Assembly (NCBI GenBank): GCA_022842325.1
Contig: JALHPU010000006.1
Coordinates: 105,898-169,897 of the forward strand
Direction of reading: 5' to 3'
From: Sulfuritalea sp.
Lineage (GTDB): Bacteria; Pseudomonadota; Gammaproteobacteria; Burkholderiales; Rhodocyclaceae
Length of the DNA stretch: 64,000 nt
Notes under the pieces: generated by a model
Told to the model about the DNA's origin: nothing
Seen by the model: the letters and a program-made list of their open reading frames with translations, nothing else
The model's database searches: none
In this document: positions 24,908-34,505 of the stretch, one piece after another
Numbering within the stretch: the stretch's first letter is position 1
Layout of the letters: each line of letters begins with the position of its first letter
Translations under genes and position numbers: made by a program

Positions 24908-26242
24908 TCAGCCGTCGCAAAACCTGATCGAGTTTCGGCCGGCCTCCTTGGCTTCGTACATCGCCTTGTCGGCCCACTTGAGGATGTCGTCCTGGCTGGA
25001 TGCATGATCGATGAACAAGCTCACGCCGATGCTCACCGTGCAATGATGCTCGATGCTGGTTTCGGCTTGTCCCTCGCTCCTGACGATCAGGCGATAGGGC
25101 TCCGCCAGCCTGGAACGGATTTTCTCGGCAACGCTTGCGGCCTGCGCCCGCGATGCGTCGATGGCGGGATTCAGTTCGTTCAGCAGCACCACGAACTCGT
25201 CGCCGCCGAATCGCGCCACCGTGTCGATCTCGCGTACGCAGCTGCGCAGGCGCGCGCAGACCTCGATCAACAGCTGGTCGCCAATGGCATGCCCGTACTC
25301 GTCATTGAGCGGCTTGAAGTTGTCCAGATCGAGGAACATCAGGGCTCCATGGCGGCCACCGCGCTTGCTGGCGGCCATGAACTGGCTCAGGCGATCGCTG
25401 AGCAGGCGGCGATTCGGCAGTTGCGTGAGCGTGTCGTAGAACGCCAGGTTCCTGATTTCGTCTTCCGCATGCTTGCGTGCCGTGATATCCATGTAGATGG
25501 TCACGAATCCGCCATCCGGCAAAGGCATGCCGCGGATCTCCAGCGCCGTGCCATTGGGACGCACGCGCTCGAAGGTGTGTGGCTGGAAGTCGCGGACCCG
25601 GGCCAGCATACCGGCAACCTGCTGCTCGGGATCGCCGGGACCGTAGTCGCCACGCACCGCGTTGTAGCGGATGAAATCCTCGAAACACAGACCGGGTTTT
25701 TCGAAGAAATCGTCGGGCAGGGCCATCAACTGCCTGAACTTGTCGTTGTGGGCCGTCAGCCGCAAATCCGCATCGAACACCGAGACGCCGCCGGGAAAGT
25801 TCTCGATGATGGCGGACAGCATGTCGTTCTGCCGCCGCAGCTTTTCTTCGATGAGCTTGCGCTCGGTGATGTCGCGCCAGACGCAATAGATGACTTTCCT
25901 GTCCTCCAGACTGACGGTCGAGAGCGTGACTTCGGCGAGGAAATCCATGCCGTCGGCCCGGGTGTGCATCCATTCGAAGCGATGCAGGCCCTTGTCCTGC
26001 GCCAGGGCCATCATGCGCTCGGCCTTGACGTAGGAATCCTGGCCGTCGGGCTGCTGGGGTGGCGAGAGCTTCGAGGGATGAACGTTGAGGAATTCTTCGC
26101 GGCTGGCGTAGCCCAGGGTCCGGATGGCGGCTTCGTTGCAGGCGACGAAGCGGTTGCCGTCGATGATCCAGGTCGGATCCGGCGAGGACTCGAACAGCTG
26201 CTGGAACCAGCCATGATCAGTAGTGAAGCCGGGTTGGGGCAT
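24908..26242 (-). CDS. PAS-PAS-GGDEF diguanylate cyclase
   Basis: A 444-residue signalling protein without transmembrane segments. PAS domain 1 is at about 10-130 (ending VWRDITERK), PAS domain 2 at about 145-262 (ending YMDITARKHAEDE), and the GGDEF domain at about 270-440. The active site RFGGDEF is intact, and a RxxD inhibitory site (REID) lies exactly five residues before GGDEF, so product inhibition by c-di-GMP is expected. The frame is open to a GTG at 26299, but the ATG at 26242 has GAGG close by and fits the PAS boundary. Cytoplasmic sensing of redox or ligand is likely. Confidence 0.9.
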   Translation of the reverse strand: MPQPGFTTDHGWFQQLFESSPDPTWIIDGNRFVACNEAAIRTLGYASREEFLNVHPSKLSPPQQPDGQDSYVKAERMMALAQDKGLHRFEWMHTRADGMDFLAEVTLSTVSLEDRKVIYCVWRDITERKLIEEKLRRQNDMLSAIIENFPGGVSVFDADLRLTAHNDKFRQLMALPDDFFEKPGLCFEDFIRYNAVRGDYGPGDPEQQVAGMLARVRDFQPHTFERVRPNGTALEIRGMPLPDGGFVTIYMDITARKHAEDEIRNLAFYDTLTQLPNRRLLSDRLSQFMAASKRGGRHGALMFLDLDNFKPLNDEYGHAIGDQLLIEVCARLRSCVREIDTVARFGGDEFVVLLNELNPAIDASRAQAASVAEKIRSRLAEPYRLIVRSEGQAETSIEHHCTVSIGVSLFIDHASSQDDILKWADKAMYEAKEAGRNSIRFCDG

Positions 26243-26613
26243 GCCTCGATGTGCCTGAACAGGAGTCAAAGAATGCGGCCATCCCGACGGTCGGAACACT
26301 CAAGCCAGCGGGAACTCATCAGCTGCAATGGAAACTTTCTGCCGAGCGTTGCCGCAGGGTAGCGGCGCCTCATAAGCCTGCTCCAACAGAAACCCGGGTT
26401 CATGCTAGCCCGCTTCCCGACCGCGAACAATACTTACTTTAGACATAGACCCGGATGATCGGGTTCGCGGCACGGCGAAGTCGTGCGCACCGCAGTTGCC
26501 GTCGGCTGCAGCAGCCGCTCCCGGGCGCAGCGCAATGCGCGCTGGCGTACATACCGCGCCGGGCGATCGCGCTACAAAGACAGTTGTTGAAGTCACATCG
26601 TCAGGAGCTGGTC
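26243..26613. other. Divergent intergenic region, 371 bases
   Basis: Lies between the diguanylate cyclase gene (minus) and the WXXGXW gene (plus), so it must hold promoters in both directions. It has an AT-richer patch at 26425-26450 and a small inverted repeat ACCCG/CGGGT with a 6-base spacer (26449-26464). No confident -35/-10 pair was found and no gene is seen. Confidence 0.4.
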
Positions 26614-27015
26614 ATGATCAGGAAAATCGTCCTCGCCGCCGTAGTATCCGCAGCCTTGGGAAGCATCACGGTCCCGGCATCCGCTGCGATCTATGTGCAG
26701 GTCGCGCCACCGGCACCCCGTACGGAGTACGTACCGGCGCCGCGCCGCGGTTACGTCTGGGTCGGCGGCCACTGGGGCTGGCATAAGCAGCGCCATCAAT
26801 GGATCAAGGGCAGCTGGATACGCGAGCGCCGCGGCTACCAGTACAACCAGCCGGCATGGGTGGAGCGCAACGGGCGCTGGCAGATGGAACGCGGTACCTG
26901 GATCCGCGGCGATCGCGATGGCGACGGCATACCCAACCGCATGGACCGCGACCGCGATGGCGACGGCCTTCGCAACAGCGCCGACCGCCGCCCCAACGAT
27001 CCGCGCCGCTACTGA
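26614..27015 (+). CDS. WXXGXW-repeat secreted protein with DxDxDG calcium-type repeats
   Basis: A 133-residue exported protein. The signal peptide spans residues 1-24 (IVLAAVVSAALGSITVPASA). The mature part has WXXGXW-type repeats (YVWVGGHW, QWIKGSW and related WVERNGRW). Its C-terminus carries two DRDGDGIPNRMD / DRDGDGLRNSAD units that resemble thrombospondin type-3 calcium-binding loops. AGGAG is 7 bases before the ATG at 26614. WXXGXW proteins are small periplasmic or surface proteins, often linked to biofilm or stress. Its divergent position next to a GGDEF gene makes a link to c-di-GMP-controlled surface behaviour possible but unproven. Confidence 0.78.
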   Translation: MIRKIVLAAVVSAALGSITVPASAAIYVQVAPPAPRTEYVPAPRRGYVWVGGHWGWHKQRHQWIKGSWIRERRGYQYNQPAWVERNGRWQMERGTWIRGDRDGDGIPNRMDRDRDGDGLRNSADRRPNDPRRY

Positions 27016-27212
27016 TCCGGTGCGTCGGTGACAAATGCGGCCGACGGCCCGGCGCATCGCCCGTTTTCGGGGAACGGACCGAACGCCGGCTGGCAACAGC
27101 CGCCGTCATGGTCTAGGATGAAATGGTGACGTCATGGCAATGCTGCCGATCCGGATGCACGGAGCGGCAGCCACAGGATGTGGCCTGGCGACAAACCCGC
27201 TGAGGAATGACT

Positions 27213-28187
27213 ATGTGGCGAATTTTTCTGGCGCTGCCCCTGATCCTGGCCGGCGCCGCTCAGGCGCAGGAGTTGATCCTGTTTGCCGGCGGATTGCAGC
27301 AGTCCGGGACGCAGGAACGCACCTCGGCGTGGGCCTTCGAATATCAGCATCCGCTGGGCGAGAACCTCGCCGCCAGCTTCTCGTGGCAGAACGAAGGCCA
27401 TGTCCCCGGCCATCATCGCGACGGGCAGGGAATTCAGCTCTGGGCCCGCAGCAATCTGCTGGATCGCCGGCTGTCGCTCGCAGCGGGTATCGGGCCCTAC
27501 CGCTATTTCGACACCACGCCGGCCCCGGCCGGCGGCGGCTATGCCAACGTCCACGGCTGGGGAACCATCGGCAGCCTGGCGGCGACCTACTACACCGACA
27601 GCCGCTGGCTGTTTCAGGCACGCTACAACCGCATCGTCACCCCGCACAGCATGGATACCAGTGCGCTGATGTTCGGCATCGGCTACCTGCTGGAACCGGC
27701 GTCCGAGCGCGGTCCGCACGATTCCGCACCGCGCCAGCCTGGCCGCACGACGAGCGATGAAGTCACGCTGTTCCTCGGCAAGACGATCGTCAATAGCTAC
27801 CATTCGGAGCTCAGTACCGCGCGGGCGATCGAATACCGCCGTGGCCTGGCGCGCCATGTCGATGCCACGCTGGGCCTGCTGAACGAGGGTGATGCCAGAC
27901 TGATCCGCCGCACCGGAATCACGGCCCAGATCTGGGGCGTACGCGAGGTGCTCGCCAGCGATCGCCTGGTATTGGGCATCGGCTTCGGTCCCTACCTGGC
28001 AGTCGATAGCTACCGCACGCCGGCGCCGGGCGAAGGCGGCGCCAGCAAGTTCTCCTGGATCTTCACCGCGACTGCCGCCTACCGGCTCAGTCCGCAATGG
28101 GCGGCACGTTTTTCCTGGAACCGTGTGAACACCAACCATCACCGCGACACCGACGTGATTCTGTTCGGCGCGGGCTACCGCTTCTAG
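27213..28187 (+). CDS. Outer-membrane beta-barrel-type protein with internal duplication
   Basis: A 324-residue exported protein. The signal peptide is MWRIFLALPLILAGAAQA, cut before QE. The start ATG at 27213 has GAGG 7 bases upstream; the ATG at 27207 abuts that site and is less likely. The mature protein has alternating hydrophobic/polar strands and ends in Phe (GAGYRF), typical of outer-membrane barrels. Two halves of about 140 residues align: GIGPYRYFDTTPAPAGGGYANV with GFGPYLAVDSYRTPAPGEGG, and YNRIVTPHSMDTSALMFGIGY with WNRVNTNHHRDTDVILFGAGY. The function is unknown. Confidence 0.72.
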   Translation: MWRIFLALPLILAGAAQAQELILFAGGLQQSGTQERTSAWAFEYQHPLGENLAASFSWQNEGHVPGHHRDGQGIQLWARSNLLDRRLSLAAGIGPYRYFDTTPAPAGGGYANVHGWGTIGSLAATYYTDSRWLFQARYNRIVTPHSMDTSALMFGIGYLLEPASERGPHDSAPRQPGRTTSDEVTLFLGKTIVNSYHSELSTARAIEYRRGLARHVDATLGLLNEGDARLIRRTGITAQIWGVREVLASDRLVLGIGFGPYLAVDSYRTPAPGEGGASKFSWIFTATAAYRLSPQWAARFSWNRVNTNHHRDTDVILFGAGYRF

Positions 28188-28257
28188 CGCAGTCCCCACG
28201 CCGGCACCCCGGGCGGTCCCAACAGTCGGCGCCGGCGCCACGGCGCCGCGCCATGGC

Positions 28258-28968
28258 TCACGCCGCCGGCGCGGCCTCCAGATCGCGCCAGAGGCACTTG
28301 CCCTTGCTCTCCTTGGCAATTTCGCCCAGCACGCGGGCGTGGTCGGCGAGTTCCGCCTCGCTGGCGCGCAGCACTATCAGCGGCGGACGCTGGCGCGTGC
28401 CGCCCATCGAGTAGTCGACGGGCGCGCTGTCGAACTCGATTTCCAGCGTGTTCTGGCCGCGCGTCATGGCCAGGTAGACCTCGGCCAGCAGCTCGGCATC
28501 GAGCAGCGCGCCGTGCAGCTGGCGGCCGGAATTGTCCACGCCGAACTCCGAACACAGGGCATTGAGGTTGTTCTTCTTGCCCGGCCGCATCTCGCGCGCC
28601 ATGCGCAGGGTGTCGATCACCTCGCTGCAGATCTGTTCGATGCTTTCCATCTGCAACAGGCCCAGCTCGTTGTTGAGGAAGCCGACGTCGAAGGCCGCGT
28701 TGTGGATCACCAGTTCGGCGCCGCGGATGAACTCGACGAAGTCGCCGACGATCTCGGCGAACTTCGGCTTGTCGGCGAGGAACTCATTGGTCAGGCCGTG
28801 GATCGCGATGGCGCCGGGATCGATCGCCCGCTCGGGATTGAGGTAGGCGTGGAAGCGCTGCCCGGTGAGCTGACGGCCGCGCAGCTCGACGCAGCCGATT
28901 TCGATGACGCGGTCGCCGGTGCGGAAATCCAGCCCGGTGGTTTCGGTATCCAGAATTACCTTGCGCAT
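28258..28968 (-). CDS. dnaQ: DNA polymerase III subunit epsilon
   Basis: The 236-residue 3'-5' proofreading exonuclease of the replicative polymerase. All DEDDh motifs are present: ExoI LDTETTG (Asp7, Glu9), ExoII VIHNAAFDVGFL, and ExoIII HGALLDAELLAE. The C-terminal region that binds the alpha subunit follows. It lies 3 bases downstream of rnhA on the minus strand, the gene order expected in Betaproteobacteria and many Gammaproteobacteria. Confidence 0.96.
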   Translation of the reverse strand: MRKVILDTETTGLDFRTGDRVIEIGCVELRGRQLTGQRFHAYLNPERAIDPGAIAIHGLTNEFLADKPKFAEIVGDFVEFIRGAELVIHNAAFDVGFLNNELGLLQMESIEQICSEVIDTLRMAREMRPGKKNNLNALCSEFGVDNSGRQLHGALLDAELLAEVYLAMTRGQNTLEIEFDSAPVDYSMGGTRQRPPLIVLRASEAELADHARVLGEIAKESKGKCLWRDLEAAPAA

Positions 28969-28971
28969 TGT

Positions 28972-29409
28972 TCAGCCTCCGTTGCGGGCCAGGTCGACGC
29001 CGCGCCGCGCCAGCACGTCGGCGCGTTCGTTCTCGACGTGGCCGGCGTGGCCCTTGACCCAGATCCATTCGATCTTGTGCTGCGCCGCGAGACGGTCCAG
29101 TTCGCGCCACAGGTCCTCGTTTTTCACCGGCTGCTTGCCCGCGGTCTTCCAGCCGCGCCGCTTCCAGCCGTGGATCCACTCGCTGATGCCCTTCTGCACA
29201 TACTGCGAATCGGTATGCACGCGCGCCGATACCGGGCCTTTGAGCGCACGCAGCGCCTCGATCACCGCCATCATTTCCATGCGGTTGTTGGTGGTCAGCA
29301 ACTCGCCGCCGAAGAGTTCCTTTTCGGTGTCGCCCTTGCGCAATATGGCGCCCCAGCCGCCGGGGCCGGGATTGCCGCTGCAGGCGCCGTCGGTAAAAAT
29401 TTCTATCAT
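28972..29409 (-). CDS. rnhA: Ribonuclease HI
   Basis: A 145-residue RNase HI that removes RNA from RNA-DNA hybrids. The catalytic DEDD residues are visible in [16 protein letters not shown] (Asp7), [13 protein letters not shown] (Glu), HTDSQYV (Asp) and [10 protein letters not shown] (Asp), with [10 protein letters not shown] between. The ATG at 29409 overlaps the methyltransferase stop as ATGA, indicating coupled translation. Confidence 0.97.
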   Translation of the reverse strand: MIEIFTDGACSGNPGPGGWGAILRKGDTEKELFGGELLTTNNRMEMMAVIEALRALKGPVSARVHTDSQYVQKGISEWIHGWKRRGWKTAGKQPVKNEDLWRELDRLAAQHKIEWIWVKGHAGHVENERADVLARRGVDLARNGG

Positions 29410-30128
29410 TGATCCACTCTTTGCGTAACGGTTACCAAAGCCTTGGCGCGCGCCATGCGATCGCTCCAGCTCGGGGTGATCAGGCGCATGCCGTGCTGGC
29501 GCTTGATCGCCTGCACGATATATACCGCGCCGGCGATCGGCCACCAGCGGTCGCCGGCGGCATCCATGAACTGGAAGCGGCGCAGCCATTTTTCCTGGGT
29601 CACGGCAGGCGCGTAGCAGCCGAAAGCGCCGGCCTGCATCTCGAAGCCAAGCAGCGAAAACCAGTCCTTCAGGCGCGGCACGCTCAGATACGCCCCGCGC
29701 CAGGGCGGTAGCGCCTGCCGTCGCGACAGCTTGCGCTTGGCCCCCCACAGGCTGAAGGGATTGAAGCCGGTGACGATCACATGGCCCTCGGGCACCAGGA
29801 TGCGTTCCACTTCGCGCAACACCTGGTGCGGATTGGCGTCGAACTCCAGGGTATGCGGCATCACCACCAGGTCGATGCTGTTGGCGGCAAACGGCAGATA
29901 ATGCAGGTCGGAACGCACTTCCGAGACGCCGTCGTAGCGTCCGTCGTCGCAACGAAAGCGCAGCGGCATGCGGTTGGCGCGCAGGAAAGGGTGGCTGGGC
30001 AGCGAGAGTTGCACGGCATTGAAGCCAAAAATGTCGGCCACCAGCAGATCGTGCTTTTGCTGCTCCCAATTGAGCACATACTGGCCGGATGGCGTATTCA
30101 GCCAGTCTTCGAAACCCTGAATTGACAT
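29406..30128 (-). CDS. Class I SAM-dependent methyltransferase
   Basis: A 240-residue Methyltransf_11-type protein located between gloB and rnhA, as in many Betaproteobacteria. The N-terminus [20 protein letters not shown] is characteristic of this position. [24 protein letters not shown] gives the motif around the SAM pocket. The [20 protein letters not shown] stretch fits the post-motif strand. The classical Gly-rich motif I is weak, so the methyl-transfer activity and its substrate are unproven. The ATG at 30128 is chosen from the family; a longer frame lies over gloB. Confidence 0.86.
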   Translation of the reverse strand: MSIQGFEDWLNTPSGQYVLNWEQQKHDLLVADIFGFNAVQLSLPSHPFLRANRMPLRFRCDDGRYDGVSEVRSDLHYLPFAANSIDLVVMPHTLEFDANPHQVLREVERILVPEGHVIVTGFNPFSLWGAKRKLSRRQALPPWRGAYLSVPRLKDWFSLLGFEMQAGAFGCYAPAVTQEKWLRRFQFMDAAGDRWWPIAGAVYIVQAIKRQHGMRLITPSWSDRMARAKALVTVTQRVDQ

Positions 30129-30155
30129 TGCGCCCCGATGGGAGAAAATTGCTTC

Positions 30156-30935
30156 GTGATTGAAATACTTGCCCTGCACGCTTTCGACGACAACTACATC
30201 TGGCTGCTGCGCGCCGGCGGCCACGTTGCGGTAGTGGACCCGGGCGATGCCGCGCCGGTGCTGCGCCATCTTGAAACCAGCGGCGACCGGCTCTGCGCCA
30301 TCCTCGCCACCCACCATCACGGCGACCACGTCGGCGGCCTGGCCGAACTGCTGGCCCGCTTTCCCGTCCCCGTGTATGGCCCGGTGCTGGAAAACATCCC
30401 CGGCGTCAGCCAGCCGCTCTCCGGCGGCGAGCATATCGAACTGCCCGAAATCGGCGTCGAATTCGACATCATCGCCGTGCCCGGACATACCCGCGGCCAC
30501 ATCGCCTATTATGGCCCAAGTCTCGGCGACGACGGCGCGGTGTTCTGCGGCGACACGCTGTTCGGCGCCGGTTGCGGGCGCCTGTTCGAAGGCACGCCGG
30601 CGCAGATGCAGGATTCGCTGGCCAAACTCGCCGTACTGCCAGCGCCGACTCTGGTGTATTGCGCCCACGAATACACCCAGAGCAACCTGCGCTTCGCCAT
30701 GGCCGTCGAGCCGGGCAGCATCGCCGTGCAGCGGCGCAGCGAAAACACGGCCCGGGATCGTGCCGCCGGCCGCGCCACCATTCCCACCAGCATCCATGCC
30801 GAACTCGCGACCAATCCCTTCCTGCGCTGGGATGCACCGGCGGTGCGCGCCGCGGCAGCCAGCCGCCTCGGGCATGTTCCGGCCGACGCGGTGGAAACCT
30901 TCACCGCCATCCGCGAGTGGAAAAACCGTTTTTAA
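30156..30935 (+). CDS. gloB: Hydroxyacylglutathione hydrolase (glyoxalase II)
   Basis: A 259-residue metallo-beta-lactamase-fold enzyme that hydrolyses S-lactoylglutathione to lactate and glutathione. The metal motif THHHGDH (His53, His55, Asp57, His58) and the downstream [24 protein letters not shown] and CAHEYT motifs are all intact. The GTG at 30156 matches the family N-terminus ([17 protein letters not shown]) and has GGGAGAA upstream; an in-frame ATG at 30138 is the alternative. It is divergent from the methyltransferase gene with a very short spacer. Confidence 0.93.
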   Translation: MIEILALHAFDDNYIWLLRAGGHVAVVDPGDAAPVLRHLETSGDRLCAILATHHHGDHVGGLAELLARFPVPVYGPVLENIPGVSQPLSGGEHIELPEIGVEFDIIAVPGHTRGHIAYYGPSLGDDGAVFCGDTLFGAGCGRLFEGTPAQMQDSLAKLAVLPAPTLVYCAHEYTQSNLRFAMAVEPGSIAVQRRSENTARDRAAGRATIPTSIHAELATNPFLRWDAPAVRAAAASRLGHVPADAVETFTAIREWKNRF

Positions 30936-30965
30936 GCTGCGGCCGACTCAGGAACCCTGCCCTAC

Positions 30966-32939
30966 ATGACCAGCCGCCGCAGCTTCATCAAAGTCGTTGC
31001 CGCGCTGCCGCCGGCGCTGTGCCTCCGTCCGGCCTGGGCGGCCGCCGCCGGCACGCCCGACCCCTCGCGCCTGGCGCTGGTGATCGGCAACAGCAGCTAC
31101 CGGGATGCGCCGCTGGTCAATCCGGCCAACGACGCCAGGGCGATCGCCGGCCTGTTCGCCCAGGCCGGCTTCACCGTCGATTCGCGCCTCGATGCCAATC
31201 GCAGCGACATGATGGCCGCCATCGAACGCTTCGGCATCGCCGCCAAGCGCGCCGACACCAGGCTGGTGGTGTTCTATTACGCCGGCCACGGTGCCCAGCT
31301 CGACTGGCGCAACTACCTGCTGCCGGTCGATGCGGTGGTGCAAAAGCAGGAGGACATGAAGCAGCGCTGCGTCGATCTGAGCCTGCTGCTGGGCCAGCTG
31401 AGTGCGGCGAAGGACAAAACCTTCGTCATCATCCTCGATGCCTGCCGCAACAATCCCTTCGGTAGTGCCTACCGGCCGGAACAGAAAGGCCTGTCGCAGT
31501 TCGATGCGCCGGTCGGCAGCCTGCTGGCCTATGCCACGGCGCCGGGCAACGTGGCCTCCGACGGCGACGGCCAGAACGGCCTGTACACCGAGAACCTGGT
31601 GCGCGAACTGTCGCAGCGCGGCACCCGCATCGAGGACGCGCTGAAGCGGGTGCGCCTCAATGTGCGCCTGGCTTCGCATGGCGCACAGATCCCCTGGGAG
31701 ACCACCTCGCTGGAAGGCGATGTCTTCATTTTCAACGAAGGGCAGAAGAAGCTCTCCGAGTCCGACCTGGAAAAGCTGGTCGAGGCCGATGTCAGCGAAT
31801 GGGCGCGCATCAAGTCCTCGAAAAAGATCGACGACTGGGTCGGCTACCTGCGCACTTTCCCCAACGGCCGCTTCGCCGAAATCGCCCAGATGCGCCTGGC
31901 CCGCCTGCTCGCCGAGGACGAGAAACTCATGGCCGAGAAGCGCCAGCGGGAGGAACAGAAAGCCCGCGAGGAACAGCAACGCCTCGAGCAGCAGCGCATC
32001 GAGCGCGAGCGGCTGCGCATCGCCGAAGAACAGCGCCTGGCCGCCGAGCGCAAGCAACTTGCCGAGCAGCAGGCCAGGGAACTGCAACGCCGCCAGGCCG
32101 AGCAGAAGAATCTGGAAGCCAGGCGGCGCATGGAGCAGGAAGCGCTGGCGCGGGAGCAACAGGAGCGCATCGCGGCGGAGCGGCTTGTCGCAGAACGGCA
32201 GCGACTCGAGGATGACCAGCGCCGCCTGGAAGGAGAGAAGCTGACCGAGGCCAGAGCCAAAACTGCGGCGGCCGCGAAATCCGCTGCGCCGCAAGCCGCC
32301 GCGCCCACCGGCGCCCCGTCGATCGAAATCCGGGCCGGCCTTGCGGTACCGCAACTGATGGCCCCGTCGGCCAATCCATACTCCGCCGGTCGCTACCCCC
32401 TCAATCGCATCTACACGGTGGGCGACGAGGCGACCATCCGGCTCAGCGACATCCTGACCGGCCTGGAAGAACGAACCGATACGGCGCGCGTGACACGGGT
32501 GGATTACGAAGCGGACCGGGTCGAATACAACAACGGCTTCACGATCACCGACCTGATGGGCAATGCGCTGAAGCTGGGACCGGCCGAATACGATACTCCG
32601 GTCCAGTTTTTCCCCGCCGAGTTCCAGATCGGCAAGAAATGGACCGCTGCTTTTCGCCTGACCCAGAATGGCGTCACCACCAATGCCTACTATGACGTCG
32701 AGATCGTGAAGCGGGAGACCATCAGCGTGCCCGCCGGGAAATTCGATACTTTCAGGATCGAAGGCAACGGATGGAACAATACAGTCAGCTCCAGGCTCGA
32801 GTACAAGGCATGGGTGGTTCCGGGACTGATTGTTTCCGTCAAATCCGAGTTGATGGTCAGCAACCGGGGACGGTTTATCCGAACGGAACGGCGCGAACTG
32901 GTCGCCCTGCGCCAGCAGGTTGTCGCGTCGCCCGCCTGA
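30966..32939 (+). CDS. Tat-exported caspase-like (peptidase C14) protein with coiled coil
   Basis: A 657-residue protein. Residues 1-26 hold a twin-arginine signal (SRRSFIK, then a hydrophobic run ending AWA). The caspase-like domain (about 35-255) has LVIGNSSYRDAPL and the catalytic dyad His108 (YYAGHGA) and Cys160 (ILDACRNNPF). A long Glu/Gln/Arg-rich coiled coil covers about 315-435. A C-terminal beta-rich domain (about 470-645), resembling DUF3108-type modules, has TDTARVTRVDYEADRVEYNNG in part and PAGKFDTFRIEG. It should act in the periplasm; the substrate is unknown. It lies 30 bases after gloB and may share its transcript. Confidence 0.85.
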   Translation: MTSRRSFIKVVAALPPALCLRPAWAAAAGTPDPSRLALVIGNSSYRDAPLVNPANDARAIAGLFAQAGFTVDSRLDANRSDMMAAIERFGIAAKRADTRLVVFYYAGHGAQLDWRNYLLPVDAVVQKQEDMKQRCVDLSLLLGQLSAAKDKTFVIILDACRNNPFGSAYRPEQKGLSQFDAPVGSLLAYATAPGNVASDGDGQNGLYTENLVRELSQRGTRIEDALKRVRLNVRLASHGAQIPWETTSLEGDVFIFNEGQKKLSESDLEKLVEADVSEWARIKSSKKIDDWVGYLRTFPNGRFAEIAQMRLARLLAEDEKLMAEKRQREEQKAREEQQRLEQQRIERERLRIAEEQRLAAERKQLAEQQARELQRRQAEQKNLEARRRMEQEALAREQQERIAAERLVAERQRLEDDQRRLEGEKLTEARAKTAAAAKSAAPQAAAPTGAPSIEIRAGLAVPQLMAPSANPYSAGRYPLNRIYTVGDEATIRLSDILTGLEERTDTARVTRVDYEADRVEYNNGFTITDLMGNALKLGPAEYDTPVQFFPAEFQIGKKWTAAFRLTQNGVTTNAYYDVEIVKRETISVPAGKFDTFRIEGNGWNNTVSSRLEYKAWVVPGLIVSVKSELMVSNRGRFIRTERRELVALRQQVVASPA

Positions 32940-33031
32940 CTGCGAATGGAATACCGGCACACCGCGACGGCACAAGAGGCAATCGCTTCGCCGGAGTCCT
33001 TGCCGCGTCGACCGCCGGCAAGTTTTTTGCA

Positions 33032-33060
33032 TTGACCGCGCAGGCGGCGTTGGCTAAGAT
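33032..33060 (+). promoter_or_regulatory. Sigma-70-type promoter for mltD
   Basis: TTGACC (33032-33037) and TAAGAT (33055-33060) are separated by exactly 17 bases, a close match to the housekeeping consensus. The predicted start of transcription near 33067 lies about 90 bases before the mltD start codon. Confidence 0.6.
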
Positions 33061-33158
33061 GCGCCGCCCTCACGCGTAGCTTTGACGGCGCCCTTTCTCC
33101 GCCGCTGCGCTTGACGCCGATAATGTCGGCCTTGGTCTCCACTGGTAAAGCGTCCCCA

Positions 33159-34505
33159 ATGCTCCTGATTCGTCTTGTCCCGTTGTTGCTGTTTCTGCTG
33201 ATCGCCCCGGCACGTGCAGAGCAGGCACTGCAACTGACCGGGGAACTGGCGCCGGCACCGATCCTCGGCTTCGGTCCGCCACAGCCGTCCGCGGTGCCGC
33301 TGTTGCCCGATCCGTCACAGGAAGTCCGTGACGAGCTGCCGCCGCTGCCCACCATCGACCTGACCACTCCGCCCGACGACCTCTGGCAGCGCATGCGCAA
33401 CGGCTTCTCGATGCCCGACCTCGACAGCCCGCTGGTGGCCGACCGTCAGGCCTGGTACCTGAACCGGCCGGACCTGCTGAAGCGCGTCTTCGAACGCAGC
33501 CGGCGCTACCTGCACCATATCGTCGAGGAACTCGAAAAGCGCGGCATGCCGACCGAGCTGGCCCTGCTGCCGATCGTCGAAAGCTCCTACAACCCGCTGG
33601 CCTATTCGTCGGCGCGCGCGCTGGGCATGTGGCAGTTCATCCCCTCCACCGGCAAGACCTACAAGCTGCAGCAGAACGCCTGGTTCGACCAGCGCCGCGA
33701 CATCGTCGCCTCGACCAGCGCCGCGCTGGATTACCTGCAGACCATTTACGAAATGCACGGCGACTGGCACCTGGCCCTGGCCTCCTACAACTGGGGCGAG
33801 AACGCGGTCGGCCGCGCCGTGGCCAAGAACCAGGCCAAGGGCCTGCCGACCGATTACCGCCACCTCAAGATGCCGGCCGAAACCAGCTACTACGTGCCCA
33901 AGCTGCAGGCGATCAAGAACATCATCGCCCAGCCGCAACTGTTTGGCATCAGCCTCGATCCGATTCCCAACCGCCCCTACTTCGCCACGGTGGAGCGCAG
34001 CGGCAACATGGACATCGCGCTGGCGGCACGCCTGGCGGAAATCCCGGTCGAGGAATTCATCGCGCTGAATCCGGCCTACAGCCGGCCGGTGATGCCGGAC
34101 GTGGCCAACAGCCCGCTGGTTCTGCCGGCAAACAAGGTGCAGACCTTCCTCGAGAATCTCCAGCAGCACGAAGCCGCGGACAAGCCGCTGTCGGCCTGGC
34201 TCACGCACAACCTGAAAAAGGGCGAAAAACTGGATGCCGTGGCCAAGCGCTACGGCATCAGCCCGGTGCGGCTCAAGCAGTTGAACGGCATCAATGCGAA
34301 GACCAAAGTCGTTCCCGGCTTCGCCCTGCTGGTGCCGGGCAAGGACGCCATCGCTTACGACGCGATTGCCGCCCGGCTGCCGCAAACACCGGCCGCGCCG
34401 CCCAAGGCCACCAAGTGGAAGAAGGGCAAGGCCGCCGGCAAGCCGAAGAAGGGCGCGGTGGTGGTGAAAATCAGGAAGCCGGCGGTCACGCCGAAGAAAC
34501 GCTAG
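33159..34505 (+). CDS. mltD: Membrane-bound lytic murein transglycosylase D
   Basis: A 448-residue lytic transglycosylase that cleaves peptidoglycan glycan strands to 1,6-anhydro products. The signal peptide spans residues 1-18 (MLLIRLVPLLLFLLIAPA). The SLT domain holds the catalytic Glu in PIVESSYNPLAYSSARALGMWQF and the ASYNWGENAV motif. A LysM-like domain lies at about 335-390 (WLTHNLKKGEKLDAVAKRYG). A basic Lys/Pro/Ala tail ends the protein. Start codons at 33111 (TTG) and 33123 are also in frame; 33159 gives the canonical signal peptide. Its stop overlaps the stop of the convergent ABC gene within CTAG. Confidence 0.9.
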   Translation: MLLIRLVPLLLFLLIAPARAEQALQLTGELAPAPILGFGPPQPSAVPLLPDPSQEVRDELPPLPTIDLTTPPDDLWQRMRNGFSMPDLDSPLVADRQAWYLNRPDLLKRVFERSRRYLHHIVEELEKRGMPTELALLPIVESSYNPLAYSSARALGMWQFIPSTGKTYKLQQNAWFDQRRDIVASTSAALDYLQTIYEMHGDWHLALASYNWGENAVGRAVAKNQAKGLPTDYRHLKMPAETSYYVPKLQAIKNIIAQPQLFGISLDPIPNRPYFATVERSGNMDIALAARLAEIPVEEFIALNPAYSRPVMPDVANSPLVLPANKVQTFLENLQQHEAADKPLSAWLTHNLKKGEKLDAVAKRYGISPVRLKQLNGINAKTKVVPGFALLVPGKDAIAYDAIAARLPQTPAAPPKATKWKKGKAAGKPKKGAVVVKIRKPAVTPKKR

